From: Streptomyces sp. SID13726
GTDB taxonomy: Bacteria; Actinomycetota; Actinomycetes; Streptomycetales; Streptomycetaceae
Length of the DNA stretch: 64,000 nt
Reading direction: 5' to 3'
Assembly: GCF_010548375.1 (NCBI RefSeq)
Contig: NZ_JAAGLY010000008.1
Coordinates: 186,001 to 250,000 of the forward strand
Within the stretch, counting starts at the first letter, position 1. Each line of letters starts with the position of its first letter. Position numbers and translations under genes: made by a program. Shown here one piece after another: positions 25,765 to 34,750 of this stretch. The notes beneath the pieces were generated by a model. The model searched no databases. It was not told where the DNA came from and saw nothing but the letters and a program-made list of their open reading frames with translations.

Positions 25765-28700
25765 CCGCCACGGGAGAGTGCTCCGCTTCCCCCCTCCCCG
25801 CACCACCCCACCGGTCGGCGGCGGCTGGGCGGAGCTGCACGTGCACTCCGCCACCTCGTTTCTCTTTGGCGCCGACCACGTGGAGGCGCTGGTCGCCGAG
25901 GCCGGCCGCCTCGGCACCGAGGCCATCGCGATCACCGACACCAATGGCCTCTACGGCGCGAGGCGCCTGGCGGAGGCCGCCGGTGAGCACGGCGTCGGCA
26001 CCGTCTACGGCGCCGAACTCACCCTCGACCAGGGCCTGGGGTCGATCGTGGTTCTCGCCCGCAGCCTGCTGGGCTTCACCCGTCTGTCCGCGGCGATCAG
26101 TGCCGGGCAGTTGGCCGGCGCCAAGAACGCCCCGGTCTACGACGTCGACGCGCTCTCGGCTGCCGCGCACGAGGGCGAGTGGGCGATCCTCACTGGCTGT
26201 CCCGCGGTCGGTACAGCGGCGTACGACACCCACGCCCTCCACACGCGGATGGACCGGCTGACCGAGCTCTTCGGTCGCACCCATCTGCACGCCGAACTCG
26301 TCGACCACCGCCTGCCGGAGGACGGCCCGCGCAACGCCGCCCTGCACGCGGCGGCGGAGCGGTGGCGACTGCCGGCGGTGGCCACCAACGCGGTCCGCTA
26401 CGCCACCCCGCGTTCCGCGCGCCTGACCGCGGCGCTGACCGCGTTGCACCGCCGCGAGAACCTCGACACCGCCATCGGGGAACTGCCGCCGGCCCCGACG
26501 GCGCACCTGCGCAGCGCCGAGGAGATGCGCATCCTGATGGCCCGCTACCCGCAGGCCGTCGCCTCCGCCCTCGACCTCGCCCGCAGCAGCGTCATCGACC
26601 TGAACAAACTGCGCCCGCAGTTGCCCAACTTCGACGTGCCCGCCGGCCACACGCCCGACAGCTACCTGCGTCAGCTCGCCGAGGCCGGCTGCGCCCGCCG
26701 CTACGGTCCGCGCACCGACCCTTCTGCCGCGGCGGCGTGGAAACAGCTGAACTACGAGCTGTCCGTCATCTCAGACATGGGCATGCCAGGCTATTTCTTG
26801 ATCTGCTGGGACATCACCCGGTACGCGGCCGAGCAGGGGATCTGGTGCCAGGGCCGCGGCAGCGCCGCGTCCTCGGTGGTCTGCTACGCCCTGGGCATCA
26901 CGTCCGTCGACGCACTCAAACACGGCTTGCTCTTCGAACGATTCCTGCACGCAGAAAAGACCGACCCCGACATCGACATCGATTTCGAGAACGACCGCAG
27001 AGAGGAGGTCATCCAGTACCTCTACACCAAATACGGCAGGTCCCATTGCGCCCAGGTGGCGAACCTCATCACCTACCAGCCCCGGCTGAGTGTGCGCGAT
27101 TCAGCCCGTGCGCTCGGCTACCCGATGGCACGGATCAGCGAGATGACCCGCCACATTCACCACGATCCCCCGGGCCCCGAGGCCGACATCCCCGACGATG
27201 TGCGATCCCTCGCCGAGCAACTGCACACACTGCCGCGGCATTTGGGCATCCACGTGGGAGGGATGGTGCTGACCCGTCAGCCGATCGGGGAAATCATGCC
27301 GGTCGAATGGGCCACACGAGAGGGTCGCTCAGTGCTGCAAGGCGACAAAGACGATGTGGCCGCCGCCCGACTTCTGAAAATCGACATCCTAGGGTTGGGC
27401 ATGTTGGCCGCATTGCACACCGCGTGCGACCTGATCGCCGAACACCACGGAATCAGCGTGAATATGGCCTCGATCCCGCAGGACGACCCGGACGTGTATG
27501 CCATGATCGCCGCAGGCCGGACGATCGGTGTCTTCCAGGCAGAGTCGAGGGCGCAGGTCTCGACTCTGCCGCAACTGCAGCCGCACTGTTTCGATGACCT
27601 CGCGGTGGCCGCCTCGATCATCAGGCCGGGTCCCATTCAGGCGGGATCAAAGCACCCTTATTTGCGGCGGCGTGCCGGCCTGGAGCCGGTGACTTATCCA
27701 CATCCGCTCGCCGAGCCGGCGCTGTCCAAAACGCTCGGGGTGCCTTTGTGGCAAGAGCAGGCCATGGCCCTGGCTATCGAATGCGCAGGTTTCACCCCCG
27801 GCGAGGCAGACCGCCTCCGTAAGGCGATGGCCGCCAAGAACTCCCCAGAAAGGGTGGCGCAGTTGCGCGGACGGCTACTTACCGGCATGGCCGGCAAGGG
27901 CATCGGTCGCGCCGCCTCCGAGCGCATCGTCGGTATGATAGAGGCGTTTTCGGATTATGGATTTCCGCAATCTCACGCTCAATCGATGGCGGGCATTATC
28001 TATGCCAGCGCCTGGGTCAAGCATCATTATCCGCATGCCATGCTGGCGGGGATTATGGCGCATCTCCCGATGGGTTTCTACGACTCCCAGACCCTCATCC
28101 AGGACGCCAAGCTGAATTGTATCGAGGTCCGCAGCGTCGACGTCCAGTGCTCCGGCGTGCACGCCACGCTCGAACCTCACACCGGTCAGCCGATGCGGCG
28201 GCCGGCGATCCGCCGAGGACTGACCTCGGTGACCGGGATCAGCGAGCTGATCGCCGAGCGGATCCTGACCGCGCGCGCCACCGCGGCCTTCCGCTCGGTG
28301 GCCGACGTCGCCCGCCGCACACGGCTGTCGGCGAAGCTGATGGAACAGCTGGCCACCGCCGGGGCCTTCGACGGGTTCGGCGCGGACCGGCGCACCGCGC
28401 TGTGGTCCGCCGGCACCTACACCGGCGAGATCCAAGACGTCCTTCCCGGACTGGGTGACCTGGCACCCGCACCGGAGCTTCCGGCCATGACCGCGGCCGA
28501 GACCACCGCCGCCGACCTCGACGCTTCCGGCGCCAGTGCTACCGCCCACCCGATACAGCACCTGCGCACCCGGCTGGCCTCACGCGGCGCCCTGCCCACA
28601 CGCGCAGCCCGTGACCTGGCCGACCAGACTCGGGTCCAGGTCGGCGGACTGGCCAAGTACATCCAACGGCCCCCGACGGCCAAAGGGGTGGCGTTCGGCG

Positions 28701-28903
28701 CCCTGGAGGACGAGACCGGGATGATCAACCTGATTTTCTCGCCCCCCGTCTGGGACCGCACCCGCGAGGTCGTTCTCGGCGCCCCCGCAGTTGTGCTGGA
28801 GGGGCACATCGAGCGCGAGCGCGGCTCGGTCAACATGATCGTGCACCGCGCGCACGCCCTGGCCAGCCACCCACGCGCCCATCAACCCGGGCGATTCCGG
28901 TGA
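25757..28903 (+). CDS. dnaE2: Error-prone DNA polymerase DnaE2
   Basis: 1048 residues, the usual size for DnaE2. The PHP domain begins ELHVHSATSFLFG; the polymerase active site acidic residues are in KTDPDIDIDFENDRREEVI; the palm/fingers include GRGSAASSVVCYALGI; and an OB-fold follows near the C-terminus (VQVGGLAKYIQRP, GVAFGALEDETGMINLIF). Start 25757 overlaps imuB. The enzyme performs mutagenic translesion synthesis with ImuB and ImuA'. DNA from about 26940 to 28150 is visibly less GC-rich than the rest of the gene, suggesting mosaic origin or a long conserved core with different codon use. Confidence 0.93.
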   Translation: MADRHGRVLRFPPPRTTPPVGGGWAELHVHSATSFLFGADHVEALVAEAGRLGTEAIAITDTNGLYGARRLAEAAGEHGVGTVYGAELTLDQGLGSIVVLARSLLGFTRLSAAISAGQLAGAKNAPVYDVDALSAAAHEGEWAILTGCPAVGTAAYDTHALHTRMDRLTELFGRTHLHAELVDHRLPEDGPRNAALHAAAERWRLPAVATNAVRYATPRSARLTAALTALHRRENLDTAIGELPPAPTAHLRSAEEMRILMARYPQAVASALDLARSSVIDLNKLRPQLPNFDVPAGHTPDSYLRQLAEAGCARRYGPRTDPSAAAAWKQLNYELSVISDMGMPGYFLICWDITRYAAEQGIWCQGRGSAASSVVCYALGITSVDALKHGLLFERFLHAEKTDPDIDIDFENDRREEVIQYLYTKYGRSHCAQVANLITYQPRLSVRDSARALGYPMARISEMTRHIHHDPPGPEADIPDDVRSLAEQLHTLPRHLGIHVGGMVLTRQPIGEIMPVEWATREGRSVLQGDKDDVAAARLLKIDILGLGMLAALHTACDLIAEHHGISVNMASIPQDDPDVYAMIAAGRTIGVFQAESRAQVSTLPQLQPHCFDDLAVAASIIRPGPIQAGSKHPYLRRRAGLEPVTYPHPLAEPALSKTLGVPLWQEQAMALAIECAGFTPGEADRLRKAMAAKNSPERVAQLRGRLLTGMAGKGIGRAASERIVGMIEAFSDYGFPQSHAQSMAGIIYASAWVKHHYPHAMLAGIMAHLPMGFYDSQTLIQDAKLNCIEVRSVDVQCSGVHATLEPHTGQPMRRPAIRRGLTSVTGISELIAERILTARATAAFRSVADVARRTRLSAKLMEQLATAGAFDGFGADRRTALWSAGTYTGEIQDVLPGLGDLAPAPELPAMTAAETTAADLDASGASATAHPIQHLRTRLASRGALPTRAARDLADQTRVQVGGLAKYIQRPPTAKGVAFGALEDETGMINLIFSPPVWDRTREVVLGAPAVVLEGHIERERGSVNMIVHRAHALASHPRAHQPGRFR

Positions 28904-28969
28904 CGATCCACGGAGAAGCAAGGGCTCAACCCGCCCTGGATCGTCAGACCAGGGCCTCATCATGGGGCT

Positions 28970-29578
28970 ATGACCGTCCCCAGCCACGTCCAGGGGCTCG
29001 CCGACCACGTTCAGCGCCTGCTCGGCGGTGGTCCGTCTCCCCGGCCCGGCGGCTAGACCCACATGGGCGCTGTCATCTGCGACGTCAGCTTCCAGCCCCG
29101 GTGCAACTACGAGACGACCCTCCGACCGCGGCTTCTCCGGCTGCAATTGAACTGGCCGGATGCGAAAACGGTCCACGGCTTCCGGAACCGGCTCGACACG
29201 AACGACCTTGCCGTCGCCATGAAGTTCAACCACCCCCAGAAGGCCGCGACGGCCCACGCCATCACCGACCTCCTGGCTGCCAACGGGGTCGACACCCATG
29301 ACGATCTCCACACATGGCTCGACCACCAGGCCAATCGCACCGCCCTGCGCACGGTGAAGGGGGTGGGGCCGAAGAGCATCGACTACATCGGCAACCTAGT
29401 CGGCCGTTCGCACGTCGCCGTCGACGTCCACCTGCGCGCCTTCGCCGCGGACGCCGGTGTGCCGGACCTCCACTACGAACAGCTCCGTGCCGTGTACGAG
29501 GAAACCGCCGCACTTCTCGGACACGACAAAGGTGGACTGGAGCACGCCGTCTGGCGGTACAAATCGGAGGCCGCGTAG
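28970..29578 (+). pseudogene. HhH-GPD-like DNA glycosylase/lyase-related protein with an in-frame stop near its start
   Basis: The convincing part, from ATG 29063, encodes 171 residues with a helix-hairpin-helix (LRTVKGVGPKSIDYIGNL) followed by VAVDVHLRAFAADAG, whose aspartate sits where HhH-GPD glycosylases keep their catalytic Asp. The same frame is open upstream to ATG 28970 (MTVPSHVQGLADHVQRLLGG) except for one TAG at 29054-29056. The upstream residues look like a genuine N-terminus, so the gene may carry a nonsense mutation. If translation restarts at 29063 the domain could still be made. Proximity to dnaE2 fits a DNA-repair role. Confidence 0.65.
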
Positions 29579-29906
29579 CCACCGCCTTCGCCATGGCCTG
29601 CGGCTTCGAACTAGGCATCTGTCCAGTGGGATGCTGAGGTACGTCCTGAGTATGTCGATGAAGGTCAGCAACACCTGCCGGTGAGTCCCAACAGCAGTTG
29701 AGCGGGCTCCGTGCCGGAACGTCGGGCTCGACGCCGACCGAGTAGCTGCACCCTCGTACGGGAACGGGTGGACGCCGATGCGCTTGAGGACGCGCTCGTC
29801 GGCGCGCACTTTACAGTCGCCCCCGCGCGGTCGCCGACAACTGATCGTTCGCGAAACGGTCTTCGTTTTGGTGTAAAACCGCCACGAGGTCCCCTACGCC
29901 CGCCCC
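29579..29906. other. Intergenic stretch with no clear feature
   Basis: About 330 bases between the HhH-GPD-like gene and the gene at 29907. Only short, low-complexity frames occur. TTTTGGTGTAAAACC near 29870 is AT-rich and could hold a promoter for the next gene; nothing else is evident. Confidence 0.4.
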
Positions 29907-30545
29907 GTGCCTGACACTGCACGCGTGCACAACGCCATCGACACCATCACGCGCCACGGCGACACGATCCTGCAGGTCCTCGCGGCCTTCCTGATCGCCT
30001 TCCTGACGAACTCGCTGACCAACCGCTCCCGCGACCGGCAGGACCGCGCCGCCGAACTCGCCACTCTCCAGGCCCAGGTGGACGCCTTCATCACCGCGGC
30101 AGCCGCCGTCCGAGCCTCCACCTATATAAGCGAGACCGTCTGGGAGGGGCGCAAGGAGAGGTGGCGGGCGATCGGTGTCGTCGTTCTCGGGGCAGTCGGC
30201 GGGTGGGCCACCGCGGGGACGCAGGGGGTTCCTGAGAAGTTGCGCTACGCGGCAGGCATGCGTGATGCCGCACAGCTCATCAGCCGCGAGAACCACGCCC
30301 GCAAGATTGCCCTGGCCGCTCTGCAGGCCCCCATGGTCCAACTCGGCACAGCGGCGACTCCCTTGATGCGCCACCAAGACGAGCGCCTAGTCCAGGCCGT
30401 CGACGAGGTCATGGCCGCAGCCGGGGCAATCGACGACTCCGCCCGCTTCGAGCGCGCAATGACCGACTTCGGGCAGGCCGCCCGGACCGCGCTCCAGCCC
30501 TCGCCGTTGCTATGGAATCGGCTGCTGCGCCGCCGCACACAGTAA
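29907..30545 (+). CDS. Hypothetical protein with N-terminal membrane anchor (212 aa)
   Basis: GTG 29907 starts a protein with one hydrophobic helix near residues 22-36 (ILQVLAAFLIAFLTNSL) followed by a charged helix, a second weaker hydrophobic stretch (AIGVVVLGAVGGWATAG) near residue 90, and a long helical C-terminus. It may be anchored in the membrane with a cytosolic coiled part. GAGG lies too far upstream to be a clear ribosome binding site, so the start could be GTG 29925. No family recognised. A strong hairpin terminator follows directly. Confidence 0.55.
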   Translation: MPDTARVHNAIDTITRHGDTILQVLAAFLIAFLTNSLTNRSRDRQDRAAELATLQAQVDAFITAAAAVRASTYISETVWEGRKERWRAIGVVVLGAVGGWATAGTQGVPEKLRYAAGMRDAAQLISRENHARKIALAALQAPMVQLGTAATPLMRHQDERLVQAVDEVMAAAGAIDDSARFERAMTDFGQAARTALQPSPLLWNRLLRRRTQ

Positions 30546-30547
30546 GA

Positions 30548-30579
30548 CCCGGATGTCGACGGGGGATGCGACATCCGGG
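30548..30579 (+). terminator. Hairpin terminator
   Basis: CCCGGATGTCG and CGACATCCGGG form a perfect 11-base stem with a ten-base loop, two bases after the stop of the upstream gene. Confidence 0.8.
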
Positions 30580-30689
30580 CTGGTGATCACCGTACTCGCC
30601 CGGGTCGTGCTGATGCGCGGATTCCGGGACGGTAAAGCGCTCTATCCGATTTGAGGAGAGAAGTTGGTGGTGACCAGGGTGGTCCAGGG

Positions 30690-30989
30690 ATGAGGACTAT
30701 TGTCCTCCGTATGAGTGAACAGGACGCGCAGGCGGTCGCACGTTGGATGCTCGCGCAGATCACGGACAGCCCGGAGCACGAGCTGTTCCAGTCGGACGCG
30801 GCCGACCATATCGCCGAACACTGGCCGGAGTTGACGTACGAGAACGAGAACGGCAACCCGGCGATCGATAAGAAGGTCCTCAAGATCTTCCGCAAGATCA
30901 GTGAGGGCACGGTCGTCTGGGAGCGGGGGGCCCGGTACTGGCGCCTGCGCAACGAGCACGATCCCGAGGGCAGGCGGCAGGCCGACTGA
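30690..30989 (+). CDS. DUF6953-family protein
   Basis: 99 residues with the family pattern: AVARWMLAQI, a helix, then LTYENENGNPAIDKKVL and VVWERGARYWRLR. This resembles a small winged-helix fold. The ATG overlaps the TGA of an eight-codon frame starting GTG 30667 behind GAGGAGAG, so translation may be coupled to a short leader peptide. Function of the family is unknown. A terminator follows at 31007-31033. Confidence 0.7.
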   Translation: MRTIVLRMSEQDAQAVARWMLAQITDSPEHELFQSDAADHIAEHWPELTYENENGNPAIDKKVLKIFRKISEGTVVWERGARYWRLRNEHDPEGRRQAD

Positions 30990-31006
30990 CGCGGCCGTAC
31001 ACGACT

Positions 31007-31033
31007 AAGGCGGTCCCCGTTGGGGGCCGCCTT
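31007..31033 (+). terminator. Hairpin terminator after the DUF6953 gene
   Basis: AAGGCGGTCCCC pairs with GGGGGCCGCCTT over a three-base loop; one U-G wobble, twelve pairs in all. Confidence 0.75.
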
Positions 31034-31109
31034 CCGGGATATCCGGTGCACAGGCAGCTCGCCTCCTGCCACCCTTGATCGGATTCGTTTCAAGGCGGGA
31101 GGACAGGCA

Positions 31110-32369
31110 GTGATCGTTCTGGATACGTGCATCCTTCGCAGCTGCGGACTCGAAAGCAGCAGTGCGGAGGTTCTGCGAGCCATCCGTACCGCAGGCGTGG
31201 AGGGCGTCTCCGTGCCCTGGATGGTCATGGAAGAGCTGTCCGCGCAGTACGCGGTCAAGTACCGTAAGCAGCACGAGGCCGCAGCTCAGGCACTCCAGTC
31301 CCTCGCCGCCGTGACGCCGTGGGGCCTGCCCGTACGGCTGCCGGAGATGGACCTGGAGCGCGTACGGGAGCACTGGCGTACGCAGTGGTCGCGTGTGGTC
31401 GATGTCGTCCCCACGAGCGGTGAGGCGCTGCGTCAGGCAGCGTTCCGGGAGGCCAACGCCCTCCCCCCGTGCCGAGACGACGGGAAGAAGACCGGGGCCC
31501 GGGACGCCGCGATCTGGCTGTCCGCCATCGAGTACGCGCAGGCCCACGAGGACGAGACGGTCTACTTCGTCAGCGAGAACACCCGCGACTTCGGTGACGG
31601 CACCAGCTACACGGGCGCCATGGCCGAGGACATCGCCGACCTCGGGGACAGGTTCGTCCACCTCACTGGGCTGAGTGAGGTCATCGGCCGGTTCACCGAA
31701 CCGGCCGAGACCGACCCGGAGGTCATCCGGCAGCAGCTCAGCTCCCCGCAGGCCATCCAGACCATCAAGGAGGCGGCGGGCCGGCTCGGCGGGGCCGCCA
31801 GCATGGACATCGACGTCGTGGAAGCGCTCAAACTGCCCGGCTTCCGGTGCACGACGGGCAGTTCCCTCACGACGGTGGAGCAGGCGGTGGCACTTCGGTG
31901 GGCCGTGCCTGAGGTATCCGCTCAGATCGGCGAGATCACCGCGGCGCAGTCCTACCGCGTCGGCGAGCAGGTGTGGTGTGTCGCGACCGTACGATGGCTC
32001 ATCGGCGGCCTCGCATTCTTGGAGGACCGGGTCGCCAAGGCCGCCTGTGCGTGGGAGACCCGGCTCCTGTTCGCCCCGAACAGCGACGACCCGCGCATGA
32101 CCGTGCTGCGCAGTTCCCTGCTCCAGCCTCTGTCCGAGACCGAATTCGGCGAGATCAGCGACAACTTCCTCTGGGGGTACGTCGACCCCGGCACTCCACT
32201 CGCGGCCGACCTCAACAGGCGCCGGGCGGAAGGTCTTGCCGACACCATGACCAACCCGGAATCGAAGCTGTGGATGAAGCTCGTCGCAGCCGCGGTCCTG
32301 GCCATCAACTGGAAGGATCTTCCGACCCTGGTCCCCGATGTCCGGATGGGCGAGACACACGCCGGCTGA
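31110..32369 (+). CDS. PIN-domain (DUF4935-like) protein, 419 aa
   Basis: Starts at GTG 31110, six bases after GGGAGGA. The N-terminal 170 residues are a PIN domain: VIVLDTCILRS, E in WMVMEELSAQY, GARDAAIWLSAIEYA and FVSENTRDFGD, keeping the metal-binding acidic residues. The C-terminal 230 residues are a separate domain of unknown type (TAAQSYRVGEQVWCVATVRWL). Long PIN proteins of this layout are found alone, without a partner antitoxin, in Streptomyces accessory DNA and may be RNases used in defence or stress. This is the second PIN protein in the window. Confidence 0.72.
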   Translation: MIVLDTCILRSCGLESSSAEVLRAIRTAGVEGVSVPWMVMEELSAQYAVKYRKQHEAAAQALQSLAAVTPWGLPVRLPEMDLERVREHWRTQWSRVVDVVPTSGEALRQAAFREANALPPCRDDGKKTGARDAAIWLSAIEYAQAHEDETVYFVSENTRDFGDGTSYTGAMAEDIADLGDRFVHLTGLSEVIGRFTEPAETDPEVIRQQLSSPQAIQTIKEAAGRLGGAASMDIDVVEALKLPGFRCTTGSSLTTVEQAVALRWAVPEVSAQIGEITAAQSYRVGEQVWCVATVRWLIGGLAFLEDRVAKAACAWETRLLFAPNSDDPRMTVLRSSLLQPLSETEFGEISDNFLWGYVDPGTPLAADLNRRRAEGLADTMTNPESKLWMKLVAAAVLAINWKDLPTLVPDVRMGETHAG

Positions 32370-32442
32370 GACGGCGGCCGTCACCCCAGAGCGGGCCCGT
32401 GCGGGCTGCGTGTCCGCCCGGTGATGACGGCGTGTTGCTCTG

Positions 32443-34503
32443 CTACCGCTTGATGCGGCCCCGGATGGCCAGCAGGCCGAGACCGAGGAGCACTGGTTCC
32501 GCCAGGCGAGAGCCCATTTCGGTATAGGCGCCGACGGTTGTCAGGTCCTGACCTGCGGATCGGAAGATCACCGAATTGACGACCACCTGCAGAGACTTGT
32601 CGAACCGCTGGCCCGACAGACGCGCTGCGTACGGTCCCTCCGGGTTGACCGGGTCGGGGATGTCGGTGGTCATCGTGATCGTGTGGCCGGTGAGGGTGCC
32701 GGTACTCTCGGTCGTCGGGTCCTGTCGGGGCAGTCCCCACAGCATCATGACGAGCACGGTCGTGGCCATGGCCCCCAGCAGCCAGCCGAAGGCTCGGGAA
32801 GCGCGCATGCCGTAGCCGGACAGTGCCCAGTAGGCGGTCAACAGACTCCGCTCGCCGCGGGGGATGTCGTCGGCGTGGCGGCGCATCTCCATCTCGCCGT
32901 AGTAGAAGTCGGCGGCACCGGGCTCGTGTTTGTTGTCTTCGAGCGACTTGCGCAGCGCCCGGTACACCGGTGCCAGCTCGGCCGGCTCCAGCACATCCAC
33001 CTGAGCAGGGGCGGGCGTCCACCCGCTGGCGTCCCGGGTGCGGCTGGCCCGCCAGTGGTGCTCTTCGGCCAGGACTCGGCGGGGCGTCCACCGCACCGGC
33101 CTCACACCCCGCCACCGCAGTCCCGGCGGGACCCTGTCCAGGCGGTATCGCCCTTCCAGCCGCACCTGGTCAAGATGGACCGCCCCGGCGAACAAGCAGG
33201 CTGAAAGATCCACGCCGTTCAGTACGAGATGCGCCGCGTCCACTCCCCGCAGCGAAACCACCTGCACACGGGAGTCAGCGAGACCGGGTTCGGCCATCTC
33301 CCTGCGCCCGAGAGCGAAGGGCCGGGGCAAGGCGGCGACGGTCAACGGGTACTCCACCACCGCGTCGCTCAGATCCACCGACGCGTACCTCAGCCGCAGC
33401 GTCGCCGACGACATCCACCGTGTCCGCCGGCAGCACACCGCACTGGCCGACGCCTCGATGATCACGGCGTTGTTGAACACCGCCTCCGAGAGATCCAGTG
33501 TCCCCGCACAAGTCAGCGGTCCCACATTCATGGCACGTTCGAACACGGTCTTGCGGAAAGTGATGTCGGTGCCGAACTGAGCCCCGCGGAACCAGACGTC
33601 ACCACCGATCTCGGTATCGTCGAAGAAGGCACCGCCACCCACGTCGGCGCTCTCGAAGCGGACCTGGCCGCTGATCTTCGCCCCGTCGAAGACGGCTCCC
33701 TCGTTGATCGTCACATCGTCAAACAGGACGTCTCCGCCGATTCGTGTATCGCGGAATGCGACGCCGGCGCGATGAACGGTCGCTCCGGCGAATGAGACGT
33801 CGCCCTTCTCGATCTGTGCCTGATCGAAGTGCACGTCACCGTAGAACTCGGCCGTACCGAAATATGCGCCCTCCCGGATCTTCACAAGGTCGAACTGGCA
33901 GTCACCCCGGATCTCCGCCTCGGCGAACCAGGCTTCACCCGTGATCTCTGCGCTGGTGAAGTACGCAGCACCACCGATCTTGGCCTTCTGGAACGTCAGG
34001 TCGCCGTCGAAAGCCGCTCCTTGGAAAGAGGCGTCACCCCTGATCCTCACTCTCTGGAACAGGGCCCTGTCCTTGATCTTCGCCGTGCCGAACTCGGCGG
34101 CGCCTTCGATCTCGGCCCCGGTGAACACCACGGCGCCGCCGAACTCCGTCCCGGTGAACAAGGCATCGCCGCTGATCTTCGCCCGGCTGAAGTCGGCGTC
34201 GCCGTCGAACTGAGCCTCGCTGAACTGCGCCTGCCCAACCGCCGGTCGTCCTGTGGCGGGTGCGGTGACAGCGGCGAGGAGTGCGCTCAGCAGCTCTGCC
34301 GTAAAACGGGTGCCGCGGTGGTCAAGATCCACGCCGGGCTGAAGGCCGGCCAGGTAGGCCGAGCGGTCCGCGTCGGGCAGGTGCGCCAAGCAGCGGTCGT
34401 ACGGCTCGACCTGACGACCGGTACAGCCGCCACGTGGGGAATCAGAGCTGGGGGCGCACCGAGGCCAGGAGGACGCCGCGTTCAGTGGTGAGGAAGCCGT
34501 CAC
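32443..34503 (-). CDS. Pentapeptide-repeat protein with C-terminal membrane domain
   Basis: 686 residues. About 35 near-continuous A(D/N)LXX-like and F-centred pentapeptides run from residue 90 to 345 (AQFSEAQFDGDADFSRAKI is typical), which would form a right-handed quadrilateral beta-helix. A mixed region follows, then the conserved stretch YRALRKSLEDNKHEPGAADF with YYGEMEMRR, and two membrane helices (FGWLLGAMATTVLVMMLWG, VLLGLGLLAIRG). The helix pair resembles an ion-channel or pore module. The N-terminal arm includes a short cysteine pair (GGCTGR, YDRCLAH). It may be a membrane-bound sensor or surface protein; DNA-mimicry is less likely with the membrane domain. Confidence 0.75.
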   Translation of the reverse strand: MTASSPLNAASSWPRCAPSSDSPRGGCTGRQVEPYDRCLAHLPDADRSAYLAGLQPGVDLDHRGTRFTAELLSALLAAVTAPATGRPAVGQAQFSEAQFDGDADFSRAKISGDALFTGTEFGGAVVFTGAEIEGAAEFGTAKIKDRALFQRVRIRGDASFQGAAFDGDLTFQKAKIGGAAYFTSAEITGEAWFAEAEIRGDCQFDLVKIREGAYFGTAEFYGDVHFDQAQIEKGDVSFAGATVHRAGVAFRDTRIGGDVLFDDVTINEGAVFDGAKISGQVRFESADVGGGAFFDDTEIGGDVWFRGAQFGTDITFRKTVFERAMNVGPLTCAGTLDLSEAVFNNAVIIEASASAVCCRRTRWMSSATLRLRYASVDLSDAVVEYPLTVAALPRPFALGRREMAEPGLADSRVQVVSLRGVDAAHLVLNGVDLSACLFAGAVHLDQVRLEGRYRLDRVPPGLRWRGVRPVRWTPRRVLAEEHHWRASRTRDASGWTPAPAQVDVLEPAELAPVYRALRKSLEDNKHEPGAADFYYGEMEMRRHADDIPRGERSLLTAYWALSGYGMRASRAFGWLLGAMATTVLVMMLWGLPRQDPTTESTGTLTGHTITMTTDIPDPVNPEGPYAARLSGQRFDKSLQVVVNSVIFRSAGQDLTTVGAYTEMGSRLAEPVLLGLGLLAIRGRIKR

Positions 34504-34694
34504 GTTGCCCAGGACGGGCGACTGCGGCAGGTGGTTGCAGCCTTCAGCGCCTGCAGCGGGTCAGGGGATGCCGCGGTGCACGCTCGGAGCCCGCGCATAC
34601 CCCTCGACGGGCCATCGGGTGACAGACGACGACAGCCGGGCCGGCTGTGTGATCACTACGCTCCACGTGCGCTGGCCTGGTGAAACGACAACGA

Positions 34695-34723
34695 GCCCGG
34701 GAACCGTTAGGGGATTCCCGGGC
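34695..34723 (-). terminator. Terminator for the LPXTG-like protein gene
   Basis: GCCCGGGAA and TTCCCGGGC form a perfect nine-base stem with an 11-base loop, about 30 bases past the stop of the surface protein gene. Confidence 0.65.
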
Positions 34724-34750
34724 CTTGATATCAGGGTGTGTGCAGTCGTG

